Positions 1 to 11,932 of a stretch of DNA of 64,000 nt are shown here, one piece after another. The stretch's first letter is position 1; the number at the start of each line of letters is the position of its first letter. The notes under the pieces are model-generated. The model was given only the letters and a program-made list of their open reading frames with translations. It was not told where the DNA came from and searched no databases. The position numbers and the translations under genes are program-made. The stretch is from Sclerodactyla briareus (lineage: Eukaryota; Echinodermata; Holothuroidea; Dendrochirotida; Sclerodactylidae): the NCBI GenBank assembly GCA_026419785.1, contig JAODTK010002777.1, positions 186,001 to 250,000 of the forward strand, read 5' to 3'.

Positions 1-729
1 AATTAAAGTGCAAATCTAGCCGGATGTCCGAATTAGATACACTATTTGTTGCCCCCTATAGTAATGACTTTCAGGTCCTTTATACCAACCCGAGTGAACC
101 CACAAAAATGGTACCTTGTTCGAATAGCCTCACCTTTAGTTTGACATTTGTTCTACTAGAATTTTTTCTGTTTTACGGTTTGTGGAAGAATGGCTTCCTA
201 CAATTTCATATAATTTGGTGATTTGGGCAACTGGCATTAAGATTTATTCGACCCCTGTCATATCTACCAATTATATAGGAAAGTTTAAGACATATTTCTT
301 TCTTCTTCAAAAAGGTAGTACGATGTGACGTCATCCAAATGTTGCCAATTTGCAAAATTGCCAACTTAGCGGTGACGAATTAACAATTTTTAAAAAATTT
401 GTAACTTAACACGCAACATGCTATGAAATGGAACAAGTTTGATTGCATGATTTCAGACACAGTCATAAGACATAAAATATTTTCATGGACTTGCCTTTAA
501 TGCTTGCTTGTACAAATGATGTAGAGAACCATGCCTACTATTTATCAGACACAGCCAGGGCCATGATATTGGCCATAGTCTGGACCTCCGTTTGGAAGCA
601 GAAATTCAAAGCTCCCTCTGTAGTGTTCTTCATTCTGCGAGTTAGTGAATTTAGGAGGAGGCAGGAATGCCATGGTTGTTGATCTAATGAAAAATATAGA
701 AGACACTGGTCAAAATTGTTATATATTAC
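1..729. other. No gene seen; probable ITPR intron
   Basis: AT-rich sequence with only short chance reading frames. Because an ITPR pore exon begins at 1072 with a good splice acceptor, this stretch is most simply part of the preceding intron. I looked for the upstream ITPR membrane helices and found none. Confidence 0.4.
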
Positions 730-1071
730 TGTCAGTGTGACAATGGTGACATTGATATAGAATCCTATTACATCATGTACTGGAGCTCAGTATTTTTGGT
801 ATTTGGCTGCTATGTCAGCTTGAGATAATGGTGACATTGATCTAGAATCCTATTACAGCATGTACTGGAGGCATCAGTATGTTCTGATTTTTTTAGCTGC
901 ATGCTTAATGTCAGTGTGATAAGGTACATTGAGGGAGATCTATTACAGCACTGTACTGGAGCTCATATGTTCTGATTTTTTTTAGCTTCTTATGTCAGTG
1001 TGATAATGAGACTTATTTAGAATCCTATTACGCGCAGGTACTGGAGCTTGTACTTTTTGTTTTTTTTTCAG
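730..1071 (+). repeat. Tandem array, 4 diverged ~85 bp units
   Basis: Four units begin near 730, 812, 907 and 992. Each carries the order 'tgtcagtgtgataatg', 'gaatcctattac' and 'gtactggagct', then a T-rich tract. Units differ by substitutions and small indels. The last unit's T-tract and CAG form the splice acceptor of the exon starting at 1072, so the array abuts coding sequence. Confidence 0.8.
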
Positions 1072-1214
1072 CCGCCTCTATGGAGAAGATAAGTGATGAA
1101 TGGACAGCCGTGTGGAGAAGCCTCACTCTCTCCACATTGTAGCATAACCACGCTGAACTTTGGCCTCAGGAGTGGTGGGGGGATCGTGTTAACTCAGGTC
1201 CCTCCATCGGTCGC
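1072..1214 (+). CDS. ITPR: ITPR exon: pore loop and selectivity filter
   Basis: Part of the inositol 1,4,5-trisphosphate receptor, the tetrameric calcium-release channel of the endoplasmic reticulum. Bases 1162-1185 read GLRSGGGI, the family's selectivity-filter signature. The preceding codons (C-S-I-T-T-L-N-F) match the pore helix, where a Cys-Ile-Val/Ile-Thr pattern is usual. The exon starts after a long T-tract and CAG and ends at a GTAAGT donor. Oddities: the Gly-Asp that should follow GGGI is absent (ATC is followed directly by GTG TTA), and the 5' half of the exon does not stay in one frame, with stops in every frame before the filter. The call rests on the filter and on the next four exons being in the correct ITPR order. 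Exon edges are less certain than identity. Confidence 0.75.
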
Positions 1215-4200
1215 GTAAGTGAAGCTTCAACCTACCTTTAAAACCAATTACATAATGCATTTTTCTAGTCCGTAAGCTACCAAGAATAGTGTCACCCTTC
1301 TCGTCCCACCATGATTTTATGCAAGCTTAGTTGGAAAACCGTTCACTTGAACTTAACCTTCCCTTTGGATCCTTAGCTACCCCATTTCTCATGGTTATTG
1401 TGCCGGGAAAAAGTGAGAGGGAAGATGTTAGAAGTAGACAGAAGAAGCACTAGGCTGGGCTGGTAGAATAAATGTACCCTGGCGGGATTTGTTACGCAAT
1501 TGAAGATGGAGGGGGTTGTAATTGTTGTTATTGATCATTCTCTCTTGAAACTGGAAGCGCTAAAAATGATTTTGCTCCATTGAAGCAGCGAGGCTGTGGT
1601 TCTCTTCGACTTGTGCTGGGTCTGTGCTTCAGACATGTCGACGAACAGCTTAGTCCTGTAGCATCGATCCACGGGTTGGCCCATATGGCGGATACCAGTT
1701 TTACATATCTGCTTAATAACTATACTGACTGAACCTATGCTGCTCTAGCCCACGTACAGAGAATTTCTGTAGCACAGTCCCATTGAGGTGACGAAATCCG
1801 TAACCTCATGACTCCAACTTCTCCCGCCGATTACACAGCCCTCTATAATAACCTTCAAACATCATTCTGAACATTCCAATCCACTGGCTCAAGATTAAAC
1901 TTTCATCCTAATAGAGTTACTACTTCAAGCGCAATTTTTGAGACCGTGATAATTGGGGATAATTGGGGATAAGTTTTTCCCAGCCGGTCTTGTTTTGAAA
2001 CATAGGTTTTTGGTAACAGAGTGTTGCCACTCAGGCTCATTTAGCGACCCTATTATCATATGGGGCACGAAGACTTACGATAGAAATCTGCCCGATTTTC
2101 ATAACTGGCAATGCACACAACTTGTGAAGGTCTTGATCAACTTGTGATCATTTATCCGAAGAGATTCCGACTGATTCCCGGTATACTGTTGATAATTCTC
2201 TAACTCTGCCAAAGACAATATAGGAAATGAATGAGTTCTAAACCTTTTTGTAACTACCATAATGGATCCTTTGGTTTAATATCGAGATGCAAGCTTGTCA
2301 AGGAACTGAAAGTTAAACGAAAGTTGATAGCTTTTGGCGCTAGCCTAAGAAACAGTCCACAGCCTAGGCTCGAGTTTGTGACGCATGTTTATAACAGGTC
2401 CGCAAGCCCGCGATCGCAGGCTAATGCTGCCTATAGCCTCTAACTTCAATTCTCTGTGTGTAGCATGCAGGAGAGCAAAGCATCATAGTTAACCATTTAT
2501 CATTATTCAGATAATCCTGCAGCATCGATCGAGTGCTGATACAGGTATCGTAATTGCCACTTTATCCCGAACATGACACAATTTTGACTAAGTCACTGCG
2601 GCGTACCTGTTCAGCATAGCGGTGGAACAGTCCCCAATCCAATGGTCCCATTTGCAGGCTAGCGATAGTCTTGCCCAAGACGCTTGATTTTGGTTCCTCT
2701 GCCTCTGCGCTCTCCTGGCATCTGTGTCGATCAAAACGTCTTGTAAGCATTCTTCCGATGTCAGGACATGAAATATGTCTAAGCCTCCAGTGCATGAATA
2801 AAAGGTCAATGCACAGACAGATTTGAATTGATCTCAACCATCTGCAGTTAACAACCTGTGTGAGTGCTGATTGGCTGTGGCATTTATGTGCTGTGCCAAT
2901 TTAGTGCATTATAGCACATTGCAGCAAGTTATGGGAAAAAAATGAATGCAATCCACAGGATTTTCTAACAGTTGCCATTACAGTGCTGAATATTCATAGA
3001 GTATCTGAACTAGTGTTCAAAGGACGATCATCGTAATCGGCCCGATTATGACATCACGGGCATGGCGAATCTGCGCCTGCTAACTCGATTGTGTCCGTCC
3101 CTAATCACAGGTCCAATGCAAAAATCCCAGGGACGTAACTGGTGATTAGAGATTGTCGAGTTGCTGGCGAAGTGACCCGCACTTACATGTGTACACCTTT
3201 CATGTTGTTTGTGTACGGTGATGCACGGCAAAGCAGTAGCGCGCTGCCCTGGCATGTAAACCGAAAAAGATTTTCAGGCGTCCCGGTAGCCCGGCCGCGC
3301 AATATCGCCGTTATGATATTTTACAAGATGTATCGGACTTACAAATCCATTTCAAAAGCTATCATATAATATGTGTTTCCTTCCCCGGGAAGCCAACATT
3401 GCATGCACAAAGGATGGAAATCGGATCAGTATATATCAGACATGAAACTAAAGCTTGAGTATGACTACAACACCTGTGGTCTATTGGAGGATTTAACTCA
3501 GGCAAGTTGCCTATGTTATGCAATGATATATGAACGTGTACTTGCGCTTGAATAATTGGTATCGTTATTGGACCGATTATGGAGAAAAATAATCGGTGAT
3601 ATCCAGATATTGGCATACCCTCGTTGAACACTAATTGAACACATGCTATGTGATTGGATCTTTCAATCATGAAATTTTTTGTCAATCCTGAACAGCTCAA
3701 CAATACTTTATTGCTTAGAAATTGAACTCACTGACATATATGTATGGGGGGGCTTCGACAAATGCGCATCATGGTTTTTTTTTTGCGCGCAAATTGCGCT
3801 ATTTGCGTATCATTGCGTTTTTTAGGTAAATTTTGGTTTTCAAAAAAAAAAATCTAAAACGAACAAAATTGGTGTTGAATAAGTCAAAGGATAGCCAGTT
3901 CAAGAAAGATGTTGTTGGGATTAGTTGTTTGCTTATAGAACAACTTAAAAGTATTATTTCTCTCATGTTTTCAATCACATAGTTTAGCAAACAAATGGCC
4001 TGATTGGCGGCCATTTTCGCCATGATAGTCTACACATGACAATCGCGTTTTTTTGGCGATTAGGATCGCGCTTTTTTTTTGTGTTTCTTTCAAAGTGCGA
4101 TGCGTTTTTTTGTCCTTTAAAATCCGAAATGTCGAGCCAGCTGCCCAACATATATGGAAGGGAACGAGATGGTCCACTATTCAATTTTGTGTATGACGCA

Positions 4201-4369
4201 TCGCGTTAAAGACAGTAACGTCTCAATGAGAGACTAGCTAGGGAATAACATTAGCCATTTGTACCCACTGCAGCCTTTGTTGCAAAAATCAACAACAAGG
4301 TAGTGAAAAACTGGGTAATATTAGATGCCATTGTACTACTTCTCTGTTTCCTCCTTTGACATGATACAG
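1215..4369. other. ITPR: ITPR intron
   Basis: Bounded by a GTAAGT donor and a GATACAG acceptor. It contains only short shadow frames, homopolymer A/T tracts and a short G run near 3746. I see no complete mobile element or RNA gene in it. Confidence 0.6.
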
Positions 4370-4532
4370 GAGCTCTGTTACTGGGAGGGTTAGTCTCGAT
4401 CTGCTCTTCTTCTTCGTGGTCATCATCATCATCCTGAATCTCATCTTTGGGTGCATCATCGATACTTTAGCATCTTCAGAGTGAGAAGGAGGATAAGGAG
4501 GAAGTACTCAAGAACACTTGCTTCATTTTGTG
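4370..4532 (+). CDS. ITPR: ITPR exon: last membrane helix (S6) and linker
   Basis: Bases 4398-4468 encode DLLFFFVVIIIILNLIFG followed by CIIDT. This is the inner pore-lining helix of IP3 receptors, one of the family's best conserved stretches. It is followed by SEKEDKEEVLKNTCFI, the start of the cytosolic linker that carries the zinc-binding Cys pair. The acceptor is GATACAG. The exon ends TGTG|GTAGTC, leaving one G that joins the next exon's GT to make the glycine of the CFICG motif. Two indels break the frame: one after IIDT (near 4469-4476) and one extra T in the run before the final TGTG. Upstream residues SVTGRV align with the F-A-A-R-V segment of the family. Confidence 0.88.
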
Positions 4533-6192
4533 GTAGTCAGGAGAAAACAACTATATGTGGTTGGCTGTGTTGACATATTTACTGTGTCGACTGAACTGCA
4601 TTCAAACACAGAATAGTTCAAATCTGAATTAATGGATGTGTTCGTTCTCTGACTGAGGACCAGAACGAGGCATTTTTCTCGTCTCCGAAAGTGATCGAGT
4701 ACATGCGAAGTCAGTCCACAATGCTCAGTTGCACCCGAAAACCGCCGTGACTGATCAGTTTCTTTGCTGGCCAAACTAAAATGAGGTTCCTACTAATATC
4801 TTACTCCTGCAAAAGTTTAATCAGACCGACTTGCTGAACATGCTTGTTGCATACACAAGACTGAGATGAGACAAAGTATAATTTTTTCGCCCGAGGGACT
4901 CATAAAGTCAGTAATTCTACCCCGTGCCTGGTACAGGCAGACAGCCCTGCGGGTCATGAACCAGTTTAAACTCGCCACAGGCTACATGCCAGTTGCTGTA
5001 GACAGGAGGTACAAATAAACAAGCAGTGTTTGAGCAGGATTTGCAATTTGCATCAGATCCTGAAACAGCAGTTCATATTGTGCAAATGTCTTGGCATAAG
5101 ATTCTTCAGTTCTTGGGAGAATGAAGGGCCCATTGTTATCTCATTGGGTCCAAAACCTTTTTTTCTGTGGAGAATTAGGCAAGACCTTGTTTGTGGAACG
5201 AGCCTACAGAATGCTCTGCTGGTCATAAAGTTGACTGAACTTTACTACTTAAGGGAAGATCATGCAGACTACTAGGAGCTACTATGTAACAACTGTGCGT
5301 TAATGTCCTTTTCAAAGTTCACTACCTTGGCCTCTCCTTGGGCCACTGTGAGGAGCTGTTGTGAGCAGTCTGCCTGGTAATTACAGCGATGGGGGATCAG
5401 GGAAATATCTCAAAGCACTTAAGGCATCATTAAGAAAAAGCAGTATATATGTAAATATGAAATATTATTGTTGTTGTTAATAACAGACCTTCATCATTTG
5501 GCGTGACTGCTTCTTTGAAAACTCTATTTCTGTTACAAAAAGATAGGAAGATTGAGATAACCTTACCCATCTGAACAGAGGATCTATCTGCCCTCCAAAT
5601 GATGACGGTCTTGTGGGAGAATTTTGTGCACTATAAGGTATAATATAGGAGCAGCAGATTTTAAGTATAGTAAAACTACTTGATAAAGTAACAACAGTAT
5701 CATTGTTCTACTAGCGTGGGCCGGTGGTGGTAAAATAGTCCTGCTGCCTTTCTCATTTTGACACATGAGCTGACTATTTGGGCGAACTTTACTCTTTCGC
5801 ACCTGAGGAAGCTGTATTATGCATTAGTTGTATTTCCATGAAGTAACAGCCCCATCGATGAAGCAACCATCGTTCAGCTGTTTAAAGGATAACTGCAAGA
5901 TTAATTATAAAGAGGCTAATATATTGGCTGGAGAAGATCTGAGTGCGGCAGTCCAAACCCGAAGTTCATACAACTTTCCGTTACGGAGTTACAGTCCTTT
6001 GAAGTCTGTGCATGTGTCTATCAGTCTATGGGAGAGGATTGCTGTAGTGGGTTGGTAGGTGTTGATGTTTGCTTTGGTGTGAGGAAGACAGCAGGATTTC
6101 TGCTAAATGTGACTTATCAACAAAATTAAACAATGAATAACATAATAATTATCCGTGTTGTCCATGTGTGACGTCAGGCATTATGGTGCAAT
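4533..6192. other. ITPR: ITPR intron, 5' part
   Basis: Non-coding between the S6 exon and the SINE at 6193. It contains scattered short chance frames and no recognisable element. Confidence 0.55.
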
Positions 6193-6505
6193 TTGTGGCG
6201 GGTGGTGGCCTAATTGGCGAAGGCGTCGAGCTTGTAACCAGGGGTTGTGGGTTCGAGCCCGCCATGTTGTACCCTCGAGCAAGGTACTTTTATCCCGCTT
6301 GCTTCTCTTCACCCAGGTGTACAAATGGGGACCGTGAGGTATCAGAACACAACTGGCATGATGATAGCTGACCGCTATATACTCTCCAGGATTGTCGGAG
6401 TGCGTGACTGGTTCCTATGATCGGGGTAATGTTTGTGAAGCGCTTTGAGCACTTTGGTGGTAAAGCGCTATGTAAGGATTGGACATTATTGGACATTCTC
6501 CCCAA
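6193..6505 (+). mobile_element. tRNA-derived SINE, family A
   Basis: An RNA polymerase III type 2 promoter is clear: the A box 'tggcctaattgg' at 6206-6217 and the B box 'ggttcgagccc' at 6250-6260, with tRNA-like spacing. A tRNA-unrelated body follows ('ctcgagcaaggta', 'cacccaggtgtacaaatgg'). The 3' tail has 'aaagcgctatgtaagg' and a doubled 'attggacatt'. Other family members lie at 33655-34040 (minus) and 46899-47075, with tail fragments at 18140 and 35205. It sits inside an ITPR intron. Confidence 0.85.
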
Positions 6506-6655
6506 TTTTCCTGCATGATGGACCAAACTTGGAAGGCCAATAACTCCACATAGGAACATCGTATGAAGTAGCGTTTGGACTATAGATACAGTTTTCCATT
6601 CTCCACGATATAGCTTCTGTTGTATCCAAGCCTGCAGTTGTCCTTTAATTTCCAG

Positions 6656-6812
6656 GTCTCAACAGCATCAGCAATTTGGCCACGTCTGTGTCCTTTGAAG
6701 AGCACTGCACACGAACACAACATGTGGCACTATCTCCAGTTCACGGTACAGATCAGAGTCAAGAAGAGTACCGCATACCGGCCCAGAGAGTTATGTCGCA
6801 GATATGATCAAG
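6656..6812 (+). CDS. ITPR: ITPR exon: zinc-finger linker
   Basis: After the acceptor TTTCCAG the exon supplies the second half of the CFICG glycine, then LNSISNLATSVSFEEH. This corresponds to the family segment that ends in FEEHIKEEHNMWHY. EHNMWHYLQFTVQIRVKK follows in a second frame, containing the conserved zinc-ligand histidines, and GPESYVADMIK in a third. The donor is AAG|GTGAGA, phase 0. Two dinucleotide losses explain the frame changes: one between the FEEH and EHNMW segments, and one where TACACCGG would be expected but TACCGG is present. With both restored, the exon length fits the phases of its neighbours. The linker connects the S6 pore helix to the C-terminal coiled coil in the cytosol. 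Confidence 0.9.
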
Positions 6813-7633
6813 GTGAGAATATTTAATATATGGCGCTGAACTGTACCTACCTCCTAACTTTTATATATTGGGCATTGATGACCACGAGGTGCAACCATGT
6901 GACTGAGAAATGCCAGAGAAAAAATCGCTGTTCAATTGAATGAGGTAGTATAGCCAAATCAGGTCATCCTTTCCCTCACATCAAATGAGAACAGTGCCTC
7001 AATTAGACCAGTGCTAATGAATATAATAGAATGCCACATAAACATAATCAGAAGAGCCAGACTGACAAGTAGCTCTGCTCGATGAACAAGGCGGAAGGAT
7101 GCATAGGTTCAGTGTTTTCTTCCATGGCAGGCAGTTTTACAATGTTACTTTTATAACTCTGAATTCAATATTTATGCACATGCATGATCCTGGTCAAACA
7201 ATTATTGCGCCAAGAGGCCGGTCACTATGACGCTTGAGGCAGGTCAGTTCCAAATGACCTTCCAAAGGGGAATGCCCAAGATTTTGAATTCACACTGAAA
7301 GCCAAAATGAAGCTACCATGAGTGATTATTTATTCAATTCATTTCAGTCAATTCAGTGGAAGGTGTACAAAAAAAACTTTGATGATGATTGATGATTTTA
7401 GTAACAATAACAGAATCAAGAACAGAACAAATTGCATAAGAGCTGCTGATGCAGTTCTTCCACGATTTTCCTCCTTGTTCCACAATCCAGACTTCAATCC
7501 CTGTGATAATTTTGTACATGTGTCAGTCTACCTCGAAGTGATGTACAAGCAATAAGCATGTCAGTACACCTCCCTTACAAAATGAAAACAAGTGCAGATG
7601 TTCGTCATGCCTCTCACTTTTTCGGGCCTTCAG
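6813..7633. other. ITPR: ITPR intron
   Basis: GTGAGA donor to CTTCAG acceptor. Ordinary AT-rich non-coding sequence with no element recognised. Confidence 0.6.
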
Positions 7634-7797
7634 AATAAAGACTTGGATTGGTTTCCTCGTCTCCGAGCCATGTCCTTAGCAGCGGAAGAGAGCGACACCG
7701 AACAAAATGAGATCCGTAACCTCTACACAGCGATGAACTATACCACAGAACTAGTGTGAAGCAACTGTCTCAACAGCTCACTGAACTACGAGATCAA
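7634..7797 (+). CDS. ITPR: ITPR exon: C-terminal coiled coil
   Basis: The exon opens with NKDLDWFPRLRAMSL, the signature immediately before the IP3-receptor C-terminal helix (vertebrate members have NLDWFPRMRAMSL). AAEESDTEQNEIRNL follows, matching the conserved G/D-E-Q-N-E-I/L-R-N-L start of the coiled coil. The heptad-like KQLSQQLTELRDQ ends at CAA|GTAAGA, phase 0. The acceptor is GGCCTTCAG. An extra TG dinucleotide in 'ctagtgtgaag' breaks the frame between TTELV and KQLSQQL. Without it the exon is 162 bp, exactly 54 codons, which agrees with its phase-0 ends. This helix sits on the fourfold axis of the channel tetramer and in vertebrate receptors binds regulatory partners. Confidence 0.9.
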
Positions 7798-9333
7798 GTA
7801 AGATATAATAGAATTCTAAATACCACGTGACCTATGTATGTAGAATTAGTGTGGAAAAGTGCAATTATAAACCGGTTATAATTCTGATACTAAACACGGC
7901 TGACCAAATAAGGCCGAGCGTGCGACACGCAGTGCCTTGCGTTCAGATAAACGCACACAAAGTCAAACGCGCACACGGTAATTACGCGGTTTAGCTGTCG
8001 CAAACCGATACGAGTTTGTTTACAAGTTGCACGCGTGCGTGAGCTTGCACAGTTTATCGACCCAACGCCTGAAACGTTTTTGCTGCAATTTTAGGCATTA
8101 TTATCACACTCTTCGTATGAAACAATATGTAAAGTGAATGTGGTATTTTTTTTTAATGGGAATAATAAACAGAATTACTGGGCCTTTGTTCCCAAATTAA
8201 AACCGGTTTGAATCATAATAGTTGGGAAAAGCCCTCGGCTGCGCCTCAGGCTTTTCTAACCTCCTATCTAGGAAGTATCCCGGTTTGGTTTTTTTATTCT
8301 GCAAAAGAGGCCCGGTATCTGTTATTATAACTGAATAATAACTTAGTACTAATCTAACTGGTGAAGCTGATATCATATCTCTGGAGTTTACTAACTAAAA
8401 GAGTTTATTAACTGGTGAAATTGCTGTCATTGTAGCTGCTGAACTTCAGGGAACAAGGTAGGGGTAATGACAAAATGAACTGTGGTGAGGGGCTGTTGGC
8501 ACAACTTGTGGGGTTGTGGACACAGTAAAAGCTGAAGAGGGGGGGCATGACTAATTAGGCTGAGGGGAGGGGGGCTGTAACACCAATAGAGGCCCATTCC
8601 AGTAGAGAGGGGATGCACAGGTAGTGTGAAAACAGAGGAGTGAACTCTCTAGGGAGTGCAAGGGATGATTGTTTATTGCATAATGAGGGTATTGGACTCA
8701 TCACAATCCTGGATGTCGTTACTTGGCTGGAAGTAGTGGGAGATGTATATAAGGGCATAATCTTTTGGGTGACATTGAGGATATAAAGGGCAAACTTTAT
8801 TGGATTTAAGACCAGTATCCACTTGTTTGGACAATACAGTAATCTAGAGGGAACTATTAACTCCGTAAATATTGGTTTATAATGAGAGAGTATAGGGTAG
8901 GTAGGATCATGCTGAAGACCAGTAGCTGTTGTTTGGGTTGTTATGTTTTTTTTTTTTTTCCAGGGAGTAGTCAATGATGGCGATGAAATGGTTGAAATTA
9001 ATTAAGAGGCATTGGGGATACAATTACCTGTACACAATGACTCAATCACTTTGCTATTCTATTATCTTTGTTCATGTCCACACCACTTATCTGGGAATAG
9101 AGACTCCTGTGATGTTCGCTATATAAAATTGTGTTCTGTAATATTATTAGTATTATATTAATATTATTTGTGTTATTAATATCATTATTATTGATAGTAT
9201 TTATATTATTGAAGAAGCCACTGATCATGCAACCAGGCAGACACTGGGGGGATCGCATTGTGTAGTTTTGTCGAGGCATCAATATTTTCAGGAGTACCTC
9301 TATATGAAATGACAAGCTTTGGCTACCATTGCA
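7798..9333. other. ITPR: ITPR intron
   Basis: CpG-bearing sequence near 7900-8050, then G/A-rich and T/A-rich stretches (9130-9220 is AT repeat-like). No gene or recognised mobile element. Confidence 0.5.
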
Positions 9334-9375
9334 ATGACAGAGCACCGCAAAACAAAAACGAGGATTGGATCATGA
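9334..9375 (+). CDS. ITPR: ITPR terminal exon: MTEQRK-type tail
   Basis: The 13 codons MTEHRKTKTRIGS and a TGA match the nearly invariant IP3-receptor tail that follows the coiled coil (MTEQRKQKQRIG in vertebrates). Phase 0 agrees with the CAA|GTAAGA donor at 7797. The base pair before ATG is CA rather than AG, so the acceptor is imperfect as written. A single-base error (GCAA for GCAG) is the simplest explanation. A different frame stays open downstream of RIG to about 9478, so the true C-terminus could be longer if a further indel is present. Confidence 0.7.
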   Translation: MTEHRKTKTRIGS

Positions 9376-10950
9376 CATCATCAATGACCACCCAATAATG
9401 ACTGTCATTAACAGAACTGTAGGAACCACTCTGTCGTCATTGGCCTGTGTGTGGCCCGCTCTGTTACCTAGGGCTTGATGGTCACATCTTCACATCAATG
9501 GCTCATATGACTGTTAGCGGTGGAACCCAGTAGGCCCCCATGCAAACAGTGGGCTGGCAGGACCATCTGGGCCATCATCAGTGCCCATGGCAAACAATCT
9601 GTCCTAATTGATTCTGATGGAAGTGCTCATAATAAGTGGCAGATATGATACTCTTAATGATTGTTATAAGCAAAATGCCGATGTAACTACAAGTGGGTGG
9701 TGTGCAGTGAACCTGAGCAAAGTGTCACTATTGAAAGTATCTAATATCACTGAAAAAAAACAAAAAAAAACTTATATATATGATCGTGTTTGCTTGCTGT
9801 GCACAAAAAGCTTGTGATACATCATGTTAAGCTGTATCAAAATGTGTTCAAGAAAACTTTTCATATGGGAAATGACAAGCTGGATGTCTGTTGTGACCAG
9901 TAGGCCCTATTGCCTGAATTGTCACAATATGATAAAATATCTTATACATGTTCATTTGAAAAAATGAGTCATGAATACAATCATAAGTATTCAGAGGCTC
10001 CCGACTAATAATCCTAATATCTTAAGGTTGTGGCATTAGTTTTAGGTTTAAGAATAATGAAATGTCATGAAAACTCTAAATACATTTCAAAAGTAGTTGC
10101 GAATTGCACTATGAAAACAATGGATACTTGATATCTGAAAATTCCAAAACTGAGAACCATTCATAACAATTAGTAAAATCCTGAAAGTGTGTTTCTTAAT
10201 TTCAGGGAAGTTTCGTTTCAGCAGGCGCTGAATCATGCAGATTAATGTAGTATAAAATGCAAGATGAGAATGAGACATTCTGCTATCTGTAAATGGATGA
10301 GAAATGTTGACAATCATGATATATTATAATGTTTGTCAATAAACATGATTAGGACCAGGACAATAGTGAATCCCCAATCCAATGAAAATATTATTGAGTG
10401 GATCATGATTAACAAAGGTTTAAATTGAGAATGTTAACGGAAAAAGCAAACAAGAGTATATCATGACTGGTAGTTCTTGAGGTGAATATGTCTGCAGGGG
10501 AGCCGGGTTTATATATTTATTTATGAAAAAAAAACGAAAATTAGAATGAATATGATTTTGTACAGTACTAATATCAGTATCTTGATCATGCGTAGCATTT
10601 CATTCATTTTCATCACATTGCTCAATACCATCGCCTGAGTACTTTTAGAACATGCACCAGACTAGTGATGTAACATTTATCATGTACCAATTTTTTTATT
10701 GCCCCAGATTTTTTTTACTGCCTCAAAGTATTTCACTATTCAGTACCTGAAGTTACATCAGAATTAGATACCACCCTCTCCTTCTTAAGTGTTTTTGGCC
10801 AAAAAAATTGCCTTGGACTTAGTTTCTACGAATAATAACAATAGGGATGACTTTTTATCATATATAAATTGACAGCACTTCTTATGAAGAATTGTGCCGT
10901 TCATTATTTTCGTGGGTCTATTATAATTTATTTGAAAACTTGATCTGCAG
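9376..10950. other. ITPR 3' UTR or intergenic sequence
   Basis: AT-rich with no exon-like frame bounded by splice signals until 10951. Part is presumably ITPR 3' UTR. No boundary can be read from the sequence. Confidence 0.4.
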
Positions 10951-11118
10951 ACAGTCCGTTTTGCTCTTTTAGAGCTCAATCGTTGCTCTGAGAGTGTGAA
11001 ATCGAGACTGGAACATACAACTGCACTGGCAAAACCTGCTCAGCCTTACATGTCACAAGGAAGCATTGTCTATGAGTTTCCAGAGGAACACAAGCTTGTA
11101 GAGCAGGCGATGGGTTGA
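10951..11118 (+). CDS. Candidate terminal coding exon, function unknown
   Basis: A clean 55-codon frame runs directly from a strong acceptor (TTGATCTGCAG) to a TGA. It begins TVRFALLELNRCSESVKSR and ends FPEEHKLVEQAMG. The composition is polar and helical and looks coding, and unlike the ITPR exons it contains no frame break. Phase 0 at its start is compatible with the donor at 7797, so it could be an alternative ITPR last exon. It could instead be the last exon of a separate plus-strand gene. I do not recognise the family. An AATAAA hexamer begins four bases after the stop. Confidence 0.4.
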   Translation, partial: TVRFALLELNRCSESVKSRLEHTTALAKPAQPYMSQGSIVYEFPEEHKLVEQAMG

Positions 11119-11121
11119 TGC

Positions 11122-11127
11122 AATAAA
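11122..11127 (+). other. Possible polyadenylation signal AATAAA
   Basis: AATAAA immediately downstream of the stop at 11116-11118. The spacing is short but would fit a very short 3' UTR. The hexamer is common in AT-rich DNA, so support comes only from position. Confidence 0.25.
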
Positions 11128-11932
11128 ACTGTGTCTTGAGATGATGTATTACAGGTTCTCACAATATGCGTTTGCCCTAATAATTTCCTCTGTATTACTC
11201 CTAAATGACATGCATAAAAACAAAAAAATGAATGAGGAGGCAGTTTGTTTTGTTTCTTTCTTTTTATTTTCATTCTAAATGTAATGAGATGTATGTAATT
11301 GCACACAAAATCGTGTAATTGTGCATGTCAATTCTCCTCAAATCATATTTTCTCGTACCAATATTAAGTTGGTGTTCAATTTTGTTTTACAATAGCTACA
11401 AATGAGATCATGTATAAATTTATATCAGCATCAGTGACATTGCAGATTTTAGGACCTGACACCTCCTCTCCTGGTGATCCCCTGATTAGAGTCAATTTTT
11501 ACTATATTAACCATTAAACAGGTGCTTCAACTAGTTTGATCTCTATTGGACAGTTCTCTTTCACACCGCTGTAAGCCTATTGTGATATGCCTTAACTGAT
11601 CTGGTCACCTTGCACGATGCGTTTTTCTCAATAATCCGCAGATCGAAGAGAAATTTTGCTACTATTAAACTATCATAAAAATATATATAATAGTTATACC
11701 TTCTTGGGTTGTGAATATATTCAGATTAGTGATTAAAGTGATGGGATCGTAATTGTTTTTCTGTCGAAACTGGCGTTGTTGCGATGTATGTCAAATTCGT
11801 GCATATGGATTTGTATCCTACAATTGTTTCATTTAGTTCCTTATTCTGCCAGTATGATAAGAAAATATTGCATGTTTTTTATTGGTCTCTGATATGAAAT
11901 GTCAATTTTACACTGGCCAATGTTTTCAACAG

